64,000 nucleotides of DNA from Lewinella sp. IMCC34183 (GTDB lineage Bacteria > Bacteroidota > Bacteroidia > Chitinophagales > Saprospiraceae). The stretch covers positions 62,001 through 126,000 of the forward strand of contig NZ_QMEM01000003.1 of the NCBI RefSeq assembly GCF_003390915.1, in the 5' to 3' direction. A program made the position numbers and the translations under genes. The notes under the pieces are model-generated. The model was not told the DNA's origin. It ran no database searches and worked only from the letters and a program-made list of their open reading frames with translations. Positions 7,688 through 16,833 of the stretch are shown here, piece after piece. How positions within the stretch are numbered: the first letter of the stretch is position 1; each line of letters begins with the position of its first letter.

Positions 7688-9586
7688 ATGTATGTCCGTA
7701 TGAATCTGCTCGATGCTACCCTGAGCGAATCCACTTCGCAGAAAATTGAGGAGCATGCCCGGCAGTTCGTTGATATCGCGCCCGTAGGATATTTGGTCAC
7801 CGACCCGCACGGCCGCCTCCTGATGGCCAACGACACCCTCCTGCGCTGGCTCGGGTACGCCCCCGACGCACCGCTGCCGGTGATGCGCCTTCCCGAACTG
7901 CTCAACCGCGGGGGCAAGTACTATTACGAAAACCACCTCAGCCCCCTGCTCAAGCTCCGCGATACCCTCCGGGAGATCGCACTCGACCTCTGCTGCAAGG
8001 ACGGAAGTGAACTGCCCGTCCTGCTTTCGGCCTACCGCCATACCCACGATGCGGACAGCCTCCAGAGCTTCGTGGTAACCAACTATACCGAGCGCCGGCA
8101 GTACGAGCGGGAACTACAGAAGGCACGCCGGAAAGCCGAGGCCTCGGACCGCGCGAAATCGGAGTTTCTCTCCACGATCAGCCACGAAATCCTGACCCCC
8201 ATGAACGCGATCCTCGGGACGGCGGACCTGATGGGCATGACCGCCCTCTCGTCCGAGCAGCAGCGGCTGCAGAACATCCTGGTGCAGTCGGGTGACCACC
8301 TGCTCTCGCTGTTCAAGAATATCCTTTCGGTGTCCAAATCCGGCCTGGGGACCCTGGAGGTGAGTCCGCACTCCTTCTCTCCGCGGCAGCTGGTCGGCTC
8401 GCTCGTCGATAGTTTCCGCTACGGGACGGCCGATCAGAACGTTACCTATACGGTGGCGATCGACGATGACCTGCCGCCCGCCCTGATCGGCGACCCGACG
8501 CTCATCAGCCAGGTACTGACCAACCTGCTGAGCAATGCTACCAAGTTCAGCCGGGGCGGCCACGTTACTATCCGTGTCGACTGCGTGGAGCGGGGGGAGG
8601 AATGCCACACGCGGTTTATGGTGGCCGATACGGGCATCGGGATCAGCAAGCAGGAGCAAAAGCGCCTCTTCCAGCCGTTCACCCAGGCCAGCAAGGACAT
8701 TCACCGCCAGTACGGGGGGGCGGGCCTCGGGCTTACCGTGTGCCAGCGTATCCTAGAGCACCTCAACAGCCGCGTTGAGTTCGAGAGCGTGCCCGGCAAA
8801 GGTTCCCGCTTCTGGTTCGACCTGGCCCTGCCCCCGGGGGAGGCCGCCACGGACGGGGCGGCCGTCCTCGGGGAGCTGCCCGAGATCGACGTCGGCCGGG
8901 TACTCGTGGTCGAGGACAACGAAACCAACGCCTTCCTGGTCAGCCGGTATTTCCGGCGCTGGAAAGTGGGGTTCGACCTGGCGAGCAACGGGCAGATAGC
9001 CCTGGACATGGTCGACGCCAACTCCTATGACCTCATTCTGATGGACCTCAAGATGCCCGTCATGGACGGGTACACGGCCGCCCGCAAGATCCGCGAATTA
9101 CCCGCGCCCAAGGGAGACGTCCCTATCATTGCGTTCTCGGCCAGTGCCCGGATGACGATGACCGACCGGATGCGCGAAGCTCACATTGACGATTTCACCC
9201 TTAAACCCTTCGACCCCCGCAAGCTCCACGCCTTGGTACGGAGGTTCCTTTCCCCACCACCTATGAATTTTACCGAACTGAGGGACGCGATGGACCACAA
9301 CACGGAAGAACTCGAGTCTTTCTCGACCATTCTCCGCCGCGAATTGCGGACCGCGGCCGACGAACTGGAAGTTGCCTTCGTCCAGAAAGACGTGCAACGC
9401 ATCGGCGACCTCAAACACAAACTCAAAACTTCCTTCCAGCTGCTGGAGGCCTACTCCGTCAAGAAGGACCTGCAACAGGCGGTAGACGACCTGCGCGCCG
9501 GTCGCCCCCTGGATGAGGGCATGCCCACCGTGATCGTGGAGGAACTACGGCAGATCGTGCGGCGGTTGGCCCGCGAACAGTGGTAG
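7688..9586 (+). CDS. Cytoplasmic hybrid histidine kinase (PAS-HisKA-HATPase-REC-HPt)
   Basis: Signal-transduction kinase of 632 residues with no membrane segment. Domains in order: a PAS domain (about 20-135, IAPVGYLVTDPHGRLLMAN), a short coiled linker, HisKA with phospho-acceptor His166 in STISHEILTPMNAILG, HATPase with DTGIGISKQEQKRLFQPF and GGAGLGLTV, a receiver with VVEDNETN and acceptor Asp453 in LILMDLKMPVMDG, and a C-terminal HPt-like domain with candidate His577 in LKHKLKTS. The H-box has Leu where Arg is usual (SHEIRTPMN). The start at 7688 (MYVRMNLLD) is chosen over an upstream ATG at 7643 that adds a Pro/Gly-rich tail. A full phosphorelay in one chain implies a separate response regulator, not seen nearby. 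Confidence 0.9.
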   Translation: MYVRMNLLDATLSESTSQKIEEHARQFVDIAPVGYLVTDPHGRLLMANDTLLRWLGYAPDAPLPVMRLPELLNRGGKYYYENHLSPLLKLRDTLREIALDLCCKDGSELPVLLSAYRHTHDADSLQSFVVTNYTERRQYERELQKARRKAEASDRAKSEFLSTISHEILTPMNAILGTADLMGMTALSSEQQRLQNILVQSGDHLLSLFKNILSVSKSGLGTLEVSPHSFSPRQLVGSLVDSFRYGTADQNVTYTVAIDDDLPPALIGDPTLISQVLTNLLSNATKFSRGGHVTIRVDCVERGEECHTRFMVADTGIGISKQEQKRLFQPFTQASKDIHRQYGGAGLGLTVCQRILEHLNSRVEFESVPGKGSRFWFDLALPPGEAATDGAAVLGELPEIDVGRVLVVEDNETNAFLVSRYFRRWKVGFDLASNGQIALDMVDANSYDLILMDLKMPVMDGYTAARKIRELPAPKGDVPIIAFSASARMTMTDRMREAHIDDFTLKPFDPRKLHALVRRFLSPPPMNFTELRDAMDHNTEELESFSTILRRELRTAADELEVAFVQKDVQRIGDLKHKLKTSFQLLEAYSVKKDLQQAVDDLRAGRPLDEGMPTVIVEELRQIVRRLAREQW

Positions 9587-9595
9587 GCCCGGCGG

Positions 9596-11482
9596 TTATT
9601 CCTCCACCCCCTTGCCCTTCATCGCGGCGGCCACGTTGCGGTCGAGCGCCTCGTGGGCCAGCGGCGTGGTGAAGGTATTCAGCTCTTCCAGCCGGTGATT
9701 GATCTCGTCCTTGTCGTCGCCCTCCACGCTCTTGGCCAGGGCGTCGACGAAGCGTTCGATCTCGTGGACCTGCCCGCTGGTGAGCCAGCTTTCGTTCTGG
9801 CGGATGAATTTGCGGGCGCTCAGCAAAACGTTTTTGGCTTCGGTCCTGGCCTCGGCCAGCGCGCGGGCGGCCATGTCGGTTTCCGCGTTCTGCAGGCTGT
9901 CCATGAGCATCAGCGCCATTTCCTCGTCGCTGATGCCGTACTGTGACTTGATGGTCACGCTCTGTTCGGTGCCGCTGCGGTGCTCGGTAGCCTTGACGCG
10001 CAGGATGCCGTCGGCGTCGAGGTAGAAGTGGATCTCGATCTGGGGGATGCCGGCGGGCATAGGAGGAATGTTCTCCAGGGTGAATTCGCCGAGCTTGCGG
10101 TTGTCGGCTACCATGTCGCGCTCCCCCTGGTAGACCGCCACCTTGAGTTTGACCTGTCCGTCGACGCTGGTGGTGTACTTGCGGCCCACTTTGGTGGGTA
10201 CTTTGGAGTTGCGGGGGATGATGGGGTCCATGAGGCCACCGACGGTTTCGATGCCGAGGCTCAGGGGCGTGATGTCGAGCAGGAGCACGTCCTGCTGGTT
10301 CCCGGCCAGCACGTCGGCCTGGATGGCGGCGCCAAGGGCCACCACCTGGTCGGGGTCGAGGCTGTCGTTGACCTGCTTCCCAAAGAAATCGCTCACTTGC
10401 TGCTTGATCAGGGGCACGCGGGTGGAGCCGCCGACCATGATGACGTGGTCGATGTCTTCCTTGCCCAGCCCGGCGTCTTTCAGGGCGCGGTCGCAGGATG
10501 CGAGGGTACGCTTGACGAGGGGGCGTACGCGGTTTTCGAATTCGCCGCGGGTCAGGTTAAGGACCTTGCCGTCGAAGTCCCCGGTGAACTGCTGGTCGGT
10601 CGAGAGGGCCTTCTTCGCGCGCTCGGCCAGCAGGCGGATGCCACCGCGCAACTCGGGGGTATCGAGTTCGAGGTCGTAGCCCGTGCGCCAGTGGTCGACG
10701 ATGGCCTGGTCGAAGTCGTCGCCGCCCAGGAAGGTATCGCCGTTGGTGGACAGCACCTCGAAGATGCCCTGCTCGATGCGCAACAAGGACACGTCGAAGG
10801 TGCCGCCGCCGAGGTCGTAGACGGCGATGGTGCGGCCCTCGTCCTCGTCGGTAAGTCCGATACCGTAAGCCAGGCTGCTGGCGGTAGGCTCGTTGACGAT
10901 GCGCAGGACATCGAGGCCGGCCAGCTTACCCGCGTCACGGGTGGCCTGCCGCTGGGCGTCGTTGAAGTAGGCGGGCACGGTGATCACGGCCCGGCTCACG
11001 GCGGTGCCGAGCTCCTGCTCTATGCGGGCCTTCAGGGTTTTCAGGATCTCGGCCGAGAGTTCGATGGGGCTGTAGTAGCGTTCGCGGCCATCCTCGCTGT
11101 GCACGGCCACTTTCACCAGCCGGTCCTCATCTTCGTCGATGATCCGGTAGCCGAAGCGGTCCTTAACGTCGGTCAGGTCGCGAAAACTCTTGCCCAGTAG
11201 CCGCTTTACGGAATAGATCGTCCGCTCAGGCTGGGTTTCCAGGTACCCCCGGGCGGCGTCGCCGACCACGGTGGTGCCGTCGCTATTGAAGTGTACGATA
11301 CTGGGTACGAGGACGCTCTTGCCGTCGGGGCCGGCCACCGCGACGGCCTTGCCTTCCACGACGTGGGCCACCAGGCTGTTGGTGGTGCCGAGATCAATAC
11401 CCACGATGGTCTCGCCAACGGACGAAACGGCCTCGTCTTCCTTCACTTTACCTGCCTGCAGGTCGATGCTATACTTTGCCAT
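9596..11482 (-). CDS. Hsp70 chaperone, HscA-like
   Basis: ATP-dependent chaperone of 628 residues. The ATPase domain starts after an N-terminal extension of about 27 residues with [12 protein letters not shown] and continues with [36 protein letters not shown] and a GGSTRVP motif; the substrate domain contains [11 protein letters not shown]. The N-extension, the overall length and the ending [15 protein letters not shown] resemble the Fe-S cluster chaperone HscA more than DnaK, which usually ends in an acidic EEVKDK-type tail. A role in Fe-S protein maturation is therefore inferred, but no isc genes are in the window. The start at 11482 is the ATG just before the HscA-like extension; the open frame extends another 156 codons without homology. 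Confidence 0.87.
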   Translation of the reverse strand: MAKYSIDLQAGKVKEDEAVSSVGETIVGIDLGTTNSLVAHVVEGKAVAVAGPDGKSVLVPSIVHFNSDGTTVVGDAARGYLETQPERTIYSVKRLLGKSFRDLTDVKDRFGYRIIDEDEDRLVKVAVHSEDGRERYYSPIELSAEILKTLKARIEQELGTAVSRAVITVPAYFNDAQRQATRDAGKLAGLDVLRIVNEPTASSLAYGIGLTDEDEGRTIAVYDLGGGTFDVSLLRIEQGIFEVLSTNGDTFLGGDDFDQAIVDHWRTGYDLELDTPELRGGIRLLAERAKKALSTDQQFTGDFDGKVLNLTRGEFENRVRPLVKRTLASCDRALKDAGLGKEDIDHVIMVGGSTRVPLIKQQVSDFFGKQVNDSLDPDQVVALGAAIQADVLAGNQQDVLLLDITPLSLGIETVGGLMDPIIPRNSKVPTKVGRKYTTSVDGQVKLKVAVYQGERDMVADNRKLGEFTLENIPPMPAGIPQIEIHFYLDADGILRVKATEHRSGTEQSVTIKSQYGISDEEMALMLMDSLQNAETDMAARALAEARTEAKNVLLSARKFIRQNESWLTSGQVHEIERFVDALAKSVEGDDKDEINHRLEELNTFTTPLAHEALDRNVAAAMKGKGVEE

Positions 11483-11599
11483 AGTGGGTATACACCTTCG
11501 GGCGTGACGGAGTTTGGTGGCGGGCCGGCGGGGGGATGTCCCGGTAAGCCCTAAATTGAGAATCCCCCCGGCTGAACGATTGAACCACAACCCGATCCC

Positions 11600-12838
11600 A
11601 TGCTTACCGCCATCCGCCAGGCCTTCCAGGAGACCCTGAGCAACCTCCGTTCCAATTTCTTCCACAGTATTCTGTCGGTGCTGGGCATGATCGTCGGCGT
11701 GGCGGCCCTCGTGGCCATGCTCAGCCTGATTGATGGACTGGAGCTGCTGGCCCGCAAGCAGATTTCCGCCAATACTACGGTAGAGACGGTGGTCGTGCGG
11801 CAGCGGACCACGCAGCGCCTCGACGGACTGGAAGTACCCCTCGACACGGTGGCCGAGATTTCCCGCCCCACAATGGACAGCATGCTCGCGGCGCTCCCCT
11901 TCCCCGCAACGGGGCAGCTGTACGCCACCGACGATATTACGGTACCGCATCCCAGGACGGGCGAGCAGCTGGCACTACGCTATGCCGCCGTCTCCCTGCC
12001 CATTATCGAAGACATACCCGCCGTCAGCCACGGGCGTGACCTGAGGGCGGAGGACGAGGACGGCAGCCGGCCGGTCGCGATCGTCAATACCCTCCTGGCG
12101 TCCCGGCTGGTGGGGGAGGTCGGCCTGCTCCCCGCCGCGCTGGGACAACGCCTGCTGATCGCCGGGCAGGAGGTAGAGGTGGTCGGCATCCTGCCGGCGG
12201 AGGGCCAGGAATTCTACATGGAGGCGACCCTGCCGCTGACCGTACTTCAGCAGGCTGATCCCGCGCCTTCGTACAGTACGCAGGCAATCGTGCACTTCAC
12301 GCGGGTAGAAGATGTGCGGCCCGGAGCGGATTTTATCGCCCAGTGGTTTGGCGAGCGGTACCCCGACATCGAGCGGCCCGTGAGTACCCAGGCCCAACTC
12401 AGTCAGGTAGAGGACCTGGAAGAGGGTTTCCTGCTTTTTCGGGTGGTGATGGGCCTGCTCATCGGCATCGCCGTAGTAGTGGGCGGCCTCGGCGTCATGA
12501 ACGTCATGCTGATGTCGATCAACGAGCGCACCCCGGAGATCGGGATCCGCAAGGCCGTCGGGGCCTCGCGGCAGCGCATCATCGCCCAGTTCCTGTCGGA
12601 GAGCGTCGCCATATCTACCGTGGGCTGTCTGCTGGGACTGCTGCTGGGCGTGCTGCTTTCGGTACCCACCGCACGGATCATCGCATTCTACATGGACCAG
12701 GAATTTACTGCGGTATTCTCCCTCAATACCCTGGCCGTGGTACTCATCGTGGCCCTGCTCACCGGCATCGTGTTCGGCACCTACCCGGCGCGGCGGGCCG
12801 CGGGCCTCGACCCCGTCGCGGCCATTCAGCGTGTCTGA
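11600..12838 (+). CDS. ABC transporter permease, MacB/FtsX type
   Basis: Inner-membrane permease of 412 residues. An N-terminal membrane helix (about 20-42, ILSVLGMIVGVAALVAMLSL) is followed by a large periplasmic MacB-type domain (about 45-275) and then the FtsX module with three helices: VVMGLLIGIAVVVGGLGVMN, a helix after NERTPEIGIRKAVGASRQRI, and a terminal one before YPARRAAGLDPVAAIQR. These two conserved loops are diagnostic. No ATPase or membrane-fusion gene is adjacent, so the partner must be elsewhere. Substrate unknown; related systems export lipoproteins, peptides or macrolides. It is divergent from the Hsp70 gene with 117 bp between the starts. Confidence 0.88.
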   Translation: MLTAIRQAFQETLSNLRSNFFHSILSVLGMIVGVAALVAMLSLIDGLELLARKQISANTTVETVVVRQRTTQRLDGLEVPLDTVAEISRPTMDSMLAALPFPATGQLYATDDITVPHPRTGEQLALRYAAVSLPIIEDIPAVSHGRDLRAEDEDGSRPVAIVNTLLASRLVGEVGLLPAALGQRLLIAGQEVEVVGILPAEGQEFYMEATLPLTVLQQADPAPSYSTQAIVHFTRVEDVRPGADFIAQWFGERYPDIERPVSTQAQLSQVEDLEEGFLLFRVVMGLLIGIAVVVGGLGVMNVMLMSINERTPEIGIRKAVGASRQRIIAQFLSESVAISTVGCLLGLLLGVLLSVPTARIIAFYMDQEFTAVFSLNTLAVVLIVALLTGIVFGTYPARRAAGLDPVAAIQRV

Positions 12839-12924
12839 TCGGCGGCGGGTACCGGCAAGATTTTACGGGCGGAGAGAACGGATGGCCCACCACCGGGTTT
12901 CATCTCCTGAATGCACTCGCTGTG

Positions 12925-12932
12925 TATATTGC
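12925..12932 (+). promoter_or_regulatory. -7-like box TATATTGC for the YrdC-family gene
   Basis: TATATTGC begins 25 nt before the ATG at 12950. The context TGTGTATATTG is identical to the one before the Gfo/Idh/MocA gene at 4505-4515. The upstream permease stop is about 90 bp away, so an independent promoter is plausible. Confidence 0.4.
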
Positions 12933-12949
12933 TCCCAAAACCCGCACTT

Positions 12950-13561
12950 ATGATAGTTAGCATCAATCCCGACAATCCCCAGCCCCGCCTCATCAAGCAG
13001 ATGGTCGACATCCTCGAGGAGGGCGGCGTCATCATCTACCCCACCGACACCGTGTACGGCATCGGCTGCGACATCACCAACAAGAATGCGGTGGAGCGGG
13101 TAGCCCAGATCCGCGGGATCGATCCTAACAAGGCCATGTTCAGCTTCATCTGCCAGGATATCAGCCAGGTCACGGAGTACTCGGCCACGATCAACAACGA
13201 CATCTTCCGGGTGATGAAGCACAACCTGCCCGGCCCCTTCACCTTCATCCTGAAGTCCAACAACCGGACCCCGAAGGTGCTCAAGAACCGCAAGGAAACC
13301 ATCGGCGTACGCATCATCGACAACAACATCGTCGACGCCCTGGTCCGCGGTCTCGGCCGTCCCATCCTGACGGCCAGCGTGAAGCACGAGGACGACCTGA
13401 TGGAGTACTACACCGACCCCCACGAGATCAACGAGGTCTACGGCAAGCGGGTGGACGCCGTCATCGACGGCGGTACGGGCGGCAACGAGGCCAGCACCAT
13501 CATCGACTGCACCGGCGAGGAAGCGCTGCTCCAGCGGGAGGGCGTGGGCGTACTCAAGTAG
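12950..13561 (+). CDS. L-threonylcarbamoyladenylate synthase-family protein (YrdC/Sua5/YciO)
   Basis: 203-residue YrdC-domain protein. In the best-known members the domain condenses threonine, bicarbonate and ATP into threonylcarbamoyl-AMP for tRNA t6A modification. Visible signatures are GGVIIYPTDTVYGIGCD near the N-terminus, NKAMFSFIC, LPGPFTFIL, and IGVRIIDN; the C-terminal Sua5 extension is absent. The shape and motif variants are closer to the YciO-like subgroup, whose function is less certain, so t6A synthesis is probable rather than proven. The start at 12950 leaves a short N-terminus before the YrdC core; an upstream ATG at 12911 would precede the core by only 13 extra residues. Confidence 0.85.
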   Translation: MIVSINPDNPQPRLIKQMVDILEEGGVIIYPTDTVYGIGCDITNKNAVERVAQIRGIDPNKAMFSFICQDISQVTEYSATINNDIFRVMKHNLPGPFTFILKSNNRTPKVLKNRKETIGVRIIDNNIVDALVRGLGRPILTASVKHEDDLMEYYTDPHEINEVYGKRVDAVIDGGTGGNEASTIIDCTGEEALLQREGVGVLK

Positions 13562-13565
13562 CCCG

Positions 13566-13787
13566 CTAGATCTCCTCCCGCTCCCAGTCGGTACGGCCGA
13601 CGAAGATCAGGATGAACCCGAGGATCACCATCAGCAGGCGTACCGCGAAGGAGATACCCGCCCCCAGTCCGTATAGCCAGGTAAGGAAAAAGATGTCCAC
13701 CCCCACGTAATTCAACAGCAGCGAAACCAGCCCCAGAAAGAGCAGGACGAAGCCGATGGCGGTGATGGTAGTAGCGTGTTTAAGCAT
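13566..13787 (-). CDS. Small two-helix membrane protein
   Basis: 73-residue protein of unknown function. Two predicted membrane helices cover nearly the whole chain (about 7-30 ITAIGFVLLFLGLVSLLL and about 45-65 AVRLLMVILGFILIFVG), followed by the charged tail RTDWEREEI. The start at 13787 (MLKHATT) is preferred to an upstream ATG at 13937 that would add 50 low-complexity residues. It converges closely on the YrdC gene (4 bp between stop codons) and is divergent from the HMG-CoA lyase-like gene (82 bp). No family name can be given. Confidence 0.6.
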   Translation of the reverse strand: MLKHATTITAIGFVLLFLGLVSLLLNYVGVDIFFLTWLYGLGAGISFAVRLLMVILGFILIFVGRTDWEREEI

Positions 13788-13869
13788 GGGGCACGTTTGG
13801 AAGGAAACCGTAGGGGGGGCGTGGGTGTTGTCGCAACAATAGCAATATCGCGCCGTAAAGTACCCCGCC

Positions 13870-14718
13870 TTGCCCGAAATCAAGCTCATCGAATGCCCCC
13901 GCGACGCCATGCAGGGCCGCCACGAATTCATCCCCACGGAGGTGAAAGCGGCTTACCTGCAGGGGTTGCTGGCGTGTGGTTTCGATACGCTTGACTTCGG
14001 CAGTTTCGTTTCGCCCAAGGCCATCCCCCAGATGCGCGACACGGCCGAGGTGGTCGAGCGCCTCGACCTGAGTGCTACGGACACCCGGCTGTTGGCCATC
14101 GTCGCCAACCGCCGCGGCGCCGTGGCCGCCCTCCGGCACCCGCAGATCGCCTACCTGGGCTACCCCTTCAGCGTCAGCGAGACCTTCCAGCTGCGCAATA
14201 CGAACGCCACCCTGGCCGACAGCCTGGAGCGCGTCAAGCAGATCCAGGAGCTGACCGTGGCCGCCGGGCGCAAGCTGGTGGTCTACCTCAGCATGGGCTT
14301 CGGCAACCCCTACGGCGACCCCTGGAACGCCGAGGTGGTGGAGCAGTGGCTCGACCGCCTGGCGGAGCTCGGCATCGGCATCTTTCAGCTGTCGGACACC
14401 ATCGGCGTCAGTTCCCCCGCGAGCATCTCCTACCTGTTCGCCAACCTCATCCCGCGCTACCCCCGGCTCGAGATCGGCGCGCACCTGCACACCACCCCCC
14501 TCACCTGGCGGGAAAAGGTGGAGGCGGCCGCCGAGGCGGGCTGCCGGCGCTTCGACGGCGCGATCCGCGGATTTGGCGGCTGCCCGATGGCGCGGGACGA
14601 GCTCACCGGCAATATGCCCACCGAGCACCTCGTTGATTACTTCGGAGGCCCGGCTACCGGGGTGGACGTCGATCGCTTCGCACGGTCGATTGACGCCTCG
14701 CTGGAGGTCTTCCGGTAA
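13870..14718 (+). CDS. Hydroxymethylglutaryl-CoA lyase-like TIM-barrel enzyme
   Basis: 282-residue DRE-TIM metallolyase. HMG-CoA lyase splits HMG-CoA into acetyl-CoA and acetoacetate in leucine and ketone-body metabolism. The N-terminal CPRDAMQG carries the R-D pair of the family, then FGSFVSPKAIPQM, an SETFQLRNTN loop, the metal-binding HLHTT strand and the mobile loop GGCPMARDELTGN with its Cys. The start is TTG at 13870 (MPEIKLIECPRD), since no ATG precedes the conserved R-D motif in a plausible place. A distant homologue such as 2-isopropylmalate or homocitrate synthase is less likely, because those are longer. Confidence 0.88.
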   Translation: MPEIKLIECPRDAMQGRHEFIPTEVKAAYLQGLLACGFDTLDFGSFVSPKAIPQMRDTAEVVERLDLSATDTRLLAIVANRRGAVAALRHPQIAYLGYPFSVSETFQLRNTNATLADSLERVKQIQELTVAAGRKLVVYLSMGFGNPYGDPWNAEVVEQWLDRLAELGIGIFQLSDTIGVSSPASISYLFANLIPRYPRLEIGAHLHTTPLTWREKVEAAAEAGCRRFDGAIRGFGGCPMARDELTGNMPTEHLVDYFGGPATGVDVDRFARSIDASLEVFR

Positions 14719-14798
14719 GGCAAACGGAAATTTTTATCTTTAGTGCCGCCCCACCCCGTTGGCCCCGCCGCGCGTCTTATCCCCGGAACTACTCCCCT

Positions 14799-15410
14799 AT
14801 GCGTTTACTCACCTCCTGCTTGTTCGTCCTGCTGTCCGCCTGCGCCCTCGCCCAGACCGGCTACACCAAGGTCGACGGGAAATACTACCCCTACGCCCTG
14901 GACGACTGCGGCGACACCATCATCATCGCCCAGCTCGGCGAGATGTCCGTCAGCTCCCCCGAGTTTTTCGCCAACGACGAAGAATACAAGCTCTACCGCC
15001 GCTACCGCATCTACGCCCAGCGCGCCTACCCCTACGCCGTGGACGCCATCCGCATTTTCCGCGAGACCGAGTACATGACGCAGAATATGAGTAACCGCGA
15101 CCGCCGCCGCTACATCAAGCGTCTCCAGAAGGAACTCGAGGACAAGTTCGAGGAGCCCCTCAAGAAGATGTCCAAGACCCAGGGTAAGGTGCTCATCGCC
15201 ATGATCGAACGGGAAACCGGCCAGCCCATTTACGACCACATCAAGGACCTCCGCGGCGGCCTCACGGCCCGCTACTGGGCCACCCTGGCCGGCTTCTACG
15301 GTCACCGTCTCAAGCAGAAATACGAGGAAGGCGACGACCGCATCCTCGACGCCGTGCTCGACGACTTCGACGTGAGCTACGAGCTGCCCGAGCGGCAGGT
15401 GCGGCGGTAG
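14799..15410 (+). CDS. DUF4294 family exported protein
   Basis: 203 residues with a signal peptide (MRLLTSCLFVLLSACALAQ), then a domain with the DUF4294 pattern: a YYPYALDDCGDTIIIAQL segment, an RYRIYAQRAYPYAV helix, RRRYIKRLQKELEDKFEEPL, and KMSKTQGKVLIAMIERETG. The family is restricted to Bacteroidota and has no established function, though the basic/acidic helices suggest a periplasmic binding protein. Upstream, TATCTTTA lies about 64 nt before the start and could be a -7 box. It converges on the FKBP gene across a palindromic gap. Confidence 0.85.
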   Translation: MRLLTSCLFVLLSACALAQTGYTKVDGKYYPYALDDCGDTIIIAQLGEMSVSSPEFFANDEEYKLYRRYRIYAQRAYPYAVDAIRIFRETEYMTQNMSNRDRRRYIKRLQKELEDKFEEPLKKMSKTQGKVLIAMIERETGQPIYDHIKDLRGGLTARYWATLAGFYGHRLKQKYEEGDDRILDAVLDDFDVSYELPERQVRR

Positions 15411-15419
15411 CGGGTTGCG

Positions 15420-15492
15420 GGGTTGGTGAGTTACTGGATTGCTGAATTACTGCGTTCAACGCACCAACGCAGCCATTCACCAACGCACCAAT
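15420..15492. repeat. Imperfect palindrome between converging genes
   Basis: The gap between the DUF4294 and FKBP genes is one long imperfect inverted repeat, about 35 bp per arm, centred on GCGTTCAACGC (15452-15462). About 25 of 35 arm positions pair by hand alignment. The arms are built from variants of the word GTTGGTGCGTT. The plan is the same as at 3027-3099 but the sequence is different. Confidence 0.6.
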
Positions 15493-15498
15493 ACACCC

Positions 15499-16074
15499 CT
15501 ACTCTTCCAAAATACGGATATCCTCGATCAGGAATTCCAGCGGCGTATCCGCCGGCACCAGGGTGTCGCCGTTCGGTGCGGCCAGGCCGTCGGGACCGTA
15601 GGCCAGGCTACTGGGGGTGAGGACACGCAGACGGGCGCCGGGCCGTACGCGCTGCAGCGCCAAGTTCCAGGCCGGAATGAGATCGCCCACGCGGAAACGC
15701 AGGGGATCGCCACGGCGGCGGCTGCTGTCAAATTCGGCGCCGTCGAGGAAGGTACCGGTGTAATGGACGGTCACGATATCGCCCGTGTCCAGCGGGTTGT
15801 ACTCCCCTTCTTGCAGGACCTCGTAGAAATAGCCCTCGGGGGCCGCGTACACGTCATAGTTACGGTCGATCGCCCGGTTGATGATGGCGTTGCGCTGCCG
15901 GCCGGCCAGGTCGTCGGAGGGGCTCAGCTCGGTGATCAGCCGTTCCTCGATGGCGGAGCGCTCGGCCTCGTCGCGTGCGGGCTCGGCGGGGGTGGTATCG
16001 GCGGGGCCGCAGGTGCAGAGGAAAAGCGGTAAAAGCAAATAAAACAGGCGCATACGGGCGGGTTGGCGGGTCAT
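15499..16074 (-). CDS. FKBP-type peptidyl-prolyl isomerase lipoprotein
   Basis: 191-residue lipoprotein that should catalyse prolyl isomerisation during folding of envelope proteins. The signal peptide ends in a lipobox-like LFLCTCGP, followed by a helical spacer (about 30-85) and an FKBP domain (about 86-191) with VTVHYTGTFLDGAEFDSS, the GDLIPAWNLALQRVRPGARL stretch, and the ending TPLEFLIEDIRIL. Bacteroidota gliding protein GldI is a lipoprotein of this type, and PorQ lies nearby, but identity with GldI cannot be settled from the sequence. The ATG at 16074 overlaps the upstream stop codon (ATGA); an internal ATG at 16053 is an alternative start. Confidence 0.88.
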   Translation of the reverse strand: MTRQPARMRLFYLLLPLFLCTCGPADTTPAEPARDEAERSAIEERLITELSPSDDLAGRQRNAIINRAIDRNYDVYAAPEGYFYEVLQEGEYNPLDTGDIVTVHYTGTFLDGAEFDSSRRRGDPLRFRVGDLIPAWNLALQRVRPGARLRVLTPSSLAYGPDGLAAPNGDTLVPADTPLEFLIEDIRILEE

Positions 16075-16793
16075 TCGAGGTACAGTCGCTCGGCGAAGGA
16101 AAGGATTTCCAGCAAGTCGTCCCGCCGCGACGGGTCGAGGTCGCCGTCTTCCATGAACCTCCGCAGGGGGCCGCGGTGCCCGAGGTCCGCAGCCAGGCGG
16201 CGCGGCTGAAGACGCAGGGAAACGAACTCACCGTCCACGTAGGCGAAGTAGAGCGATTTGGCGTCGAAGCGGCGCAGGCGCATGGTACGGCCTACGTCCT
16301 GTATCACCTTCACGTCGTTGGTGACGTCGTAGATCATGGTGGCCGTGACAAAATCGCCCTGGTAGACCAGCTCGGCGTAATACGTGGGGAAGCGCGGGTT
16401 GATGCCGAAGGCGTACACGTGCCGCCCGCCGTTGCCGTCGTCGAGGTCGGCCCGCAGGAAGTTCTGCTGCGGCAGCTCCCGCAGCTGCCCGAAGATCACG
16501 TACTCGAACTGGTTGGTGAAGCCGTTGAAATTCAGGCTGTCGAGGGCGTAGCGGTTCAGGGCGTTGTCGAAGACGACGCCGGGCCGGAACTCCTCGTAGC
16601 GGTAGGGGGTGCCGCGTACCCCGTCGTACCGCGCGGTATAGACCACCCGGCTGAGGCGGCGCAGCCGGGCCAGCTCGGCGAGGCTGGCCTCCCCGGCCGG
16701 GCTCGCTTCCCCGACCGCGTCCGCCGCCTGGGCCGATAAGCTGAGGGAGCAGGCGCATACAAGAAGGGCGGCGAAAATCGTTCGGACGAACAT
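16071..16793 (-). CDS. Uncharacterised exported protein
   Basis: 240 residues with a clear signal peptide (FAALLVCACSLSLSAQA). The mature part has beta-rich segments (RVVYTARYDGVRGTPYRYEEF, FVTATMIYDVTNDVKVI) and a C-terminal helical part. I recognise no domain. The stop overlaps the start of the FKBP lipoprotein gene by 4 bp, so the two are probably translated together, and it may be a substrate or partner of that isomerase. It is divergent from the MORN-type lipoprotein gene; only 40 bp separate the start codons. Confidence 0.75.
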   Translation of the reverse strand: MFVRTIFAALLVCACSLSLSAQAADAVGEASPAGEASLAELARLRRLSRVVYTARYDGVRGTPYRYEEFRPGVVFDNALNRYALDSLNFNGFTNQFEYVIFGQLRELPQQNFLRADLDDGNGGRHVYAFGINPRFPTYYAELVYQGDFVTATMIYDVTNDVKVIQDVGRTMRLRRFDAKSLYFAYVDGEFVSLRLQPRRLAADLGHRGPLRRFMEDGDLDPSRRDDLLEILSFAERLYLE

Positions 16794-16833
16794 GATCGAG
16801 GACTGGTGTATTCACGAAGTTAAACAAACCGAC

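Noticed and set aside
16792-16833. Upstream ATG for the MORN-type lipoprotein
   Set aside because: It would put 14 mixed residues before the signal peptide and overlap the divergent gene start; the ATG at 16834 gives a standard lipoprotein N-terminus.
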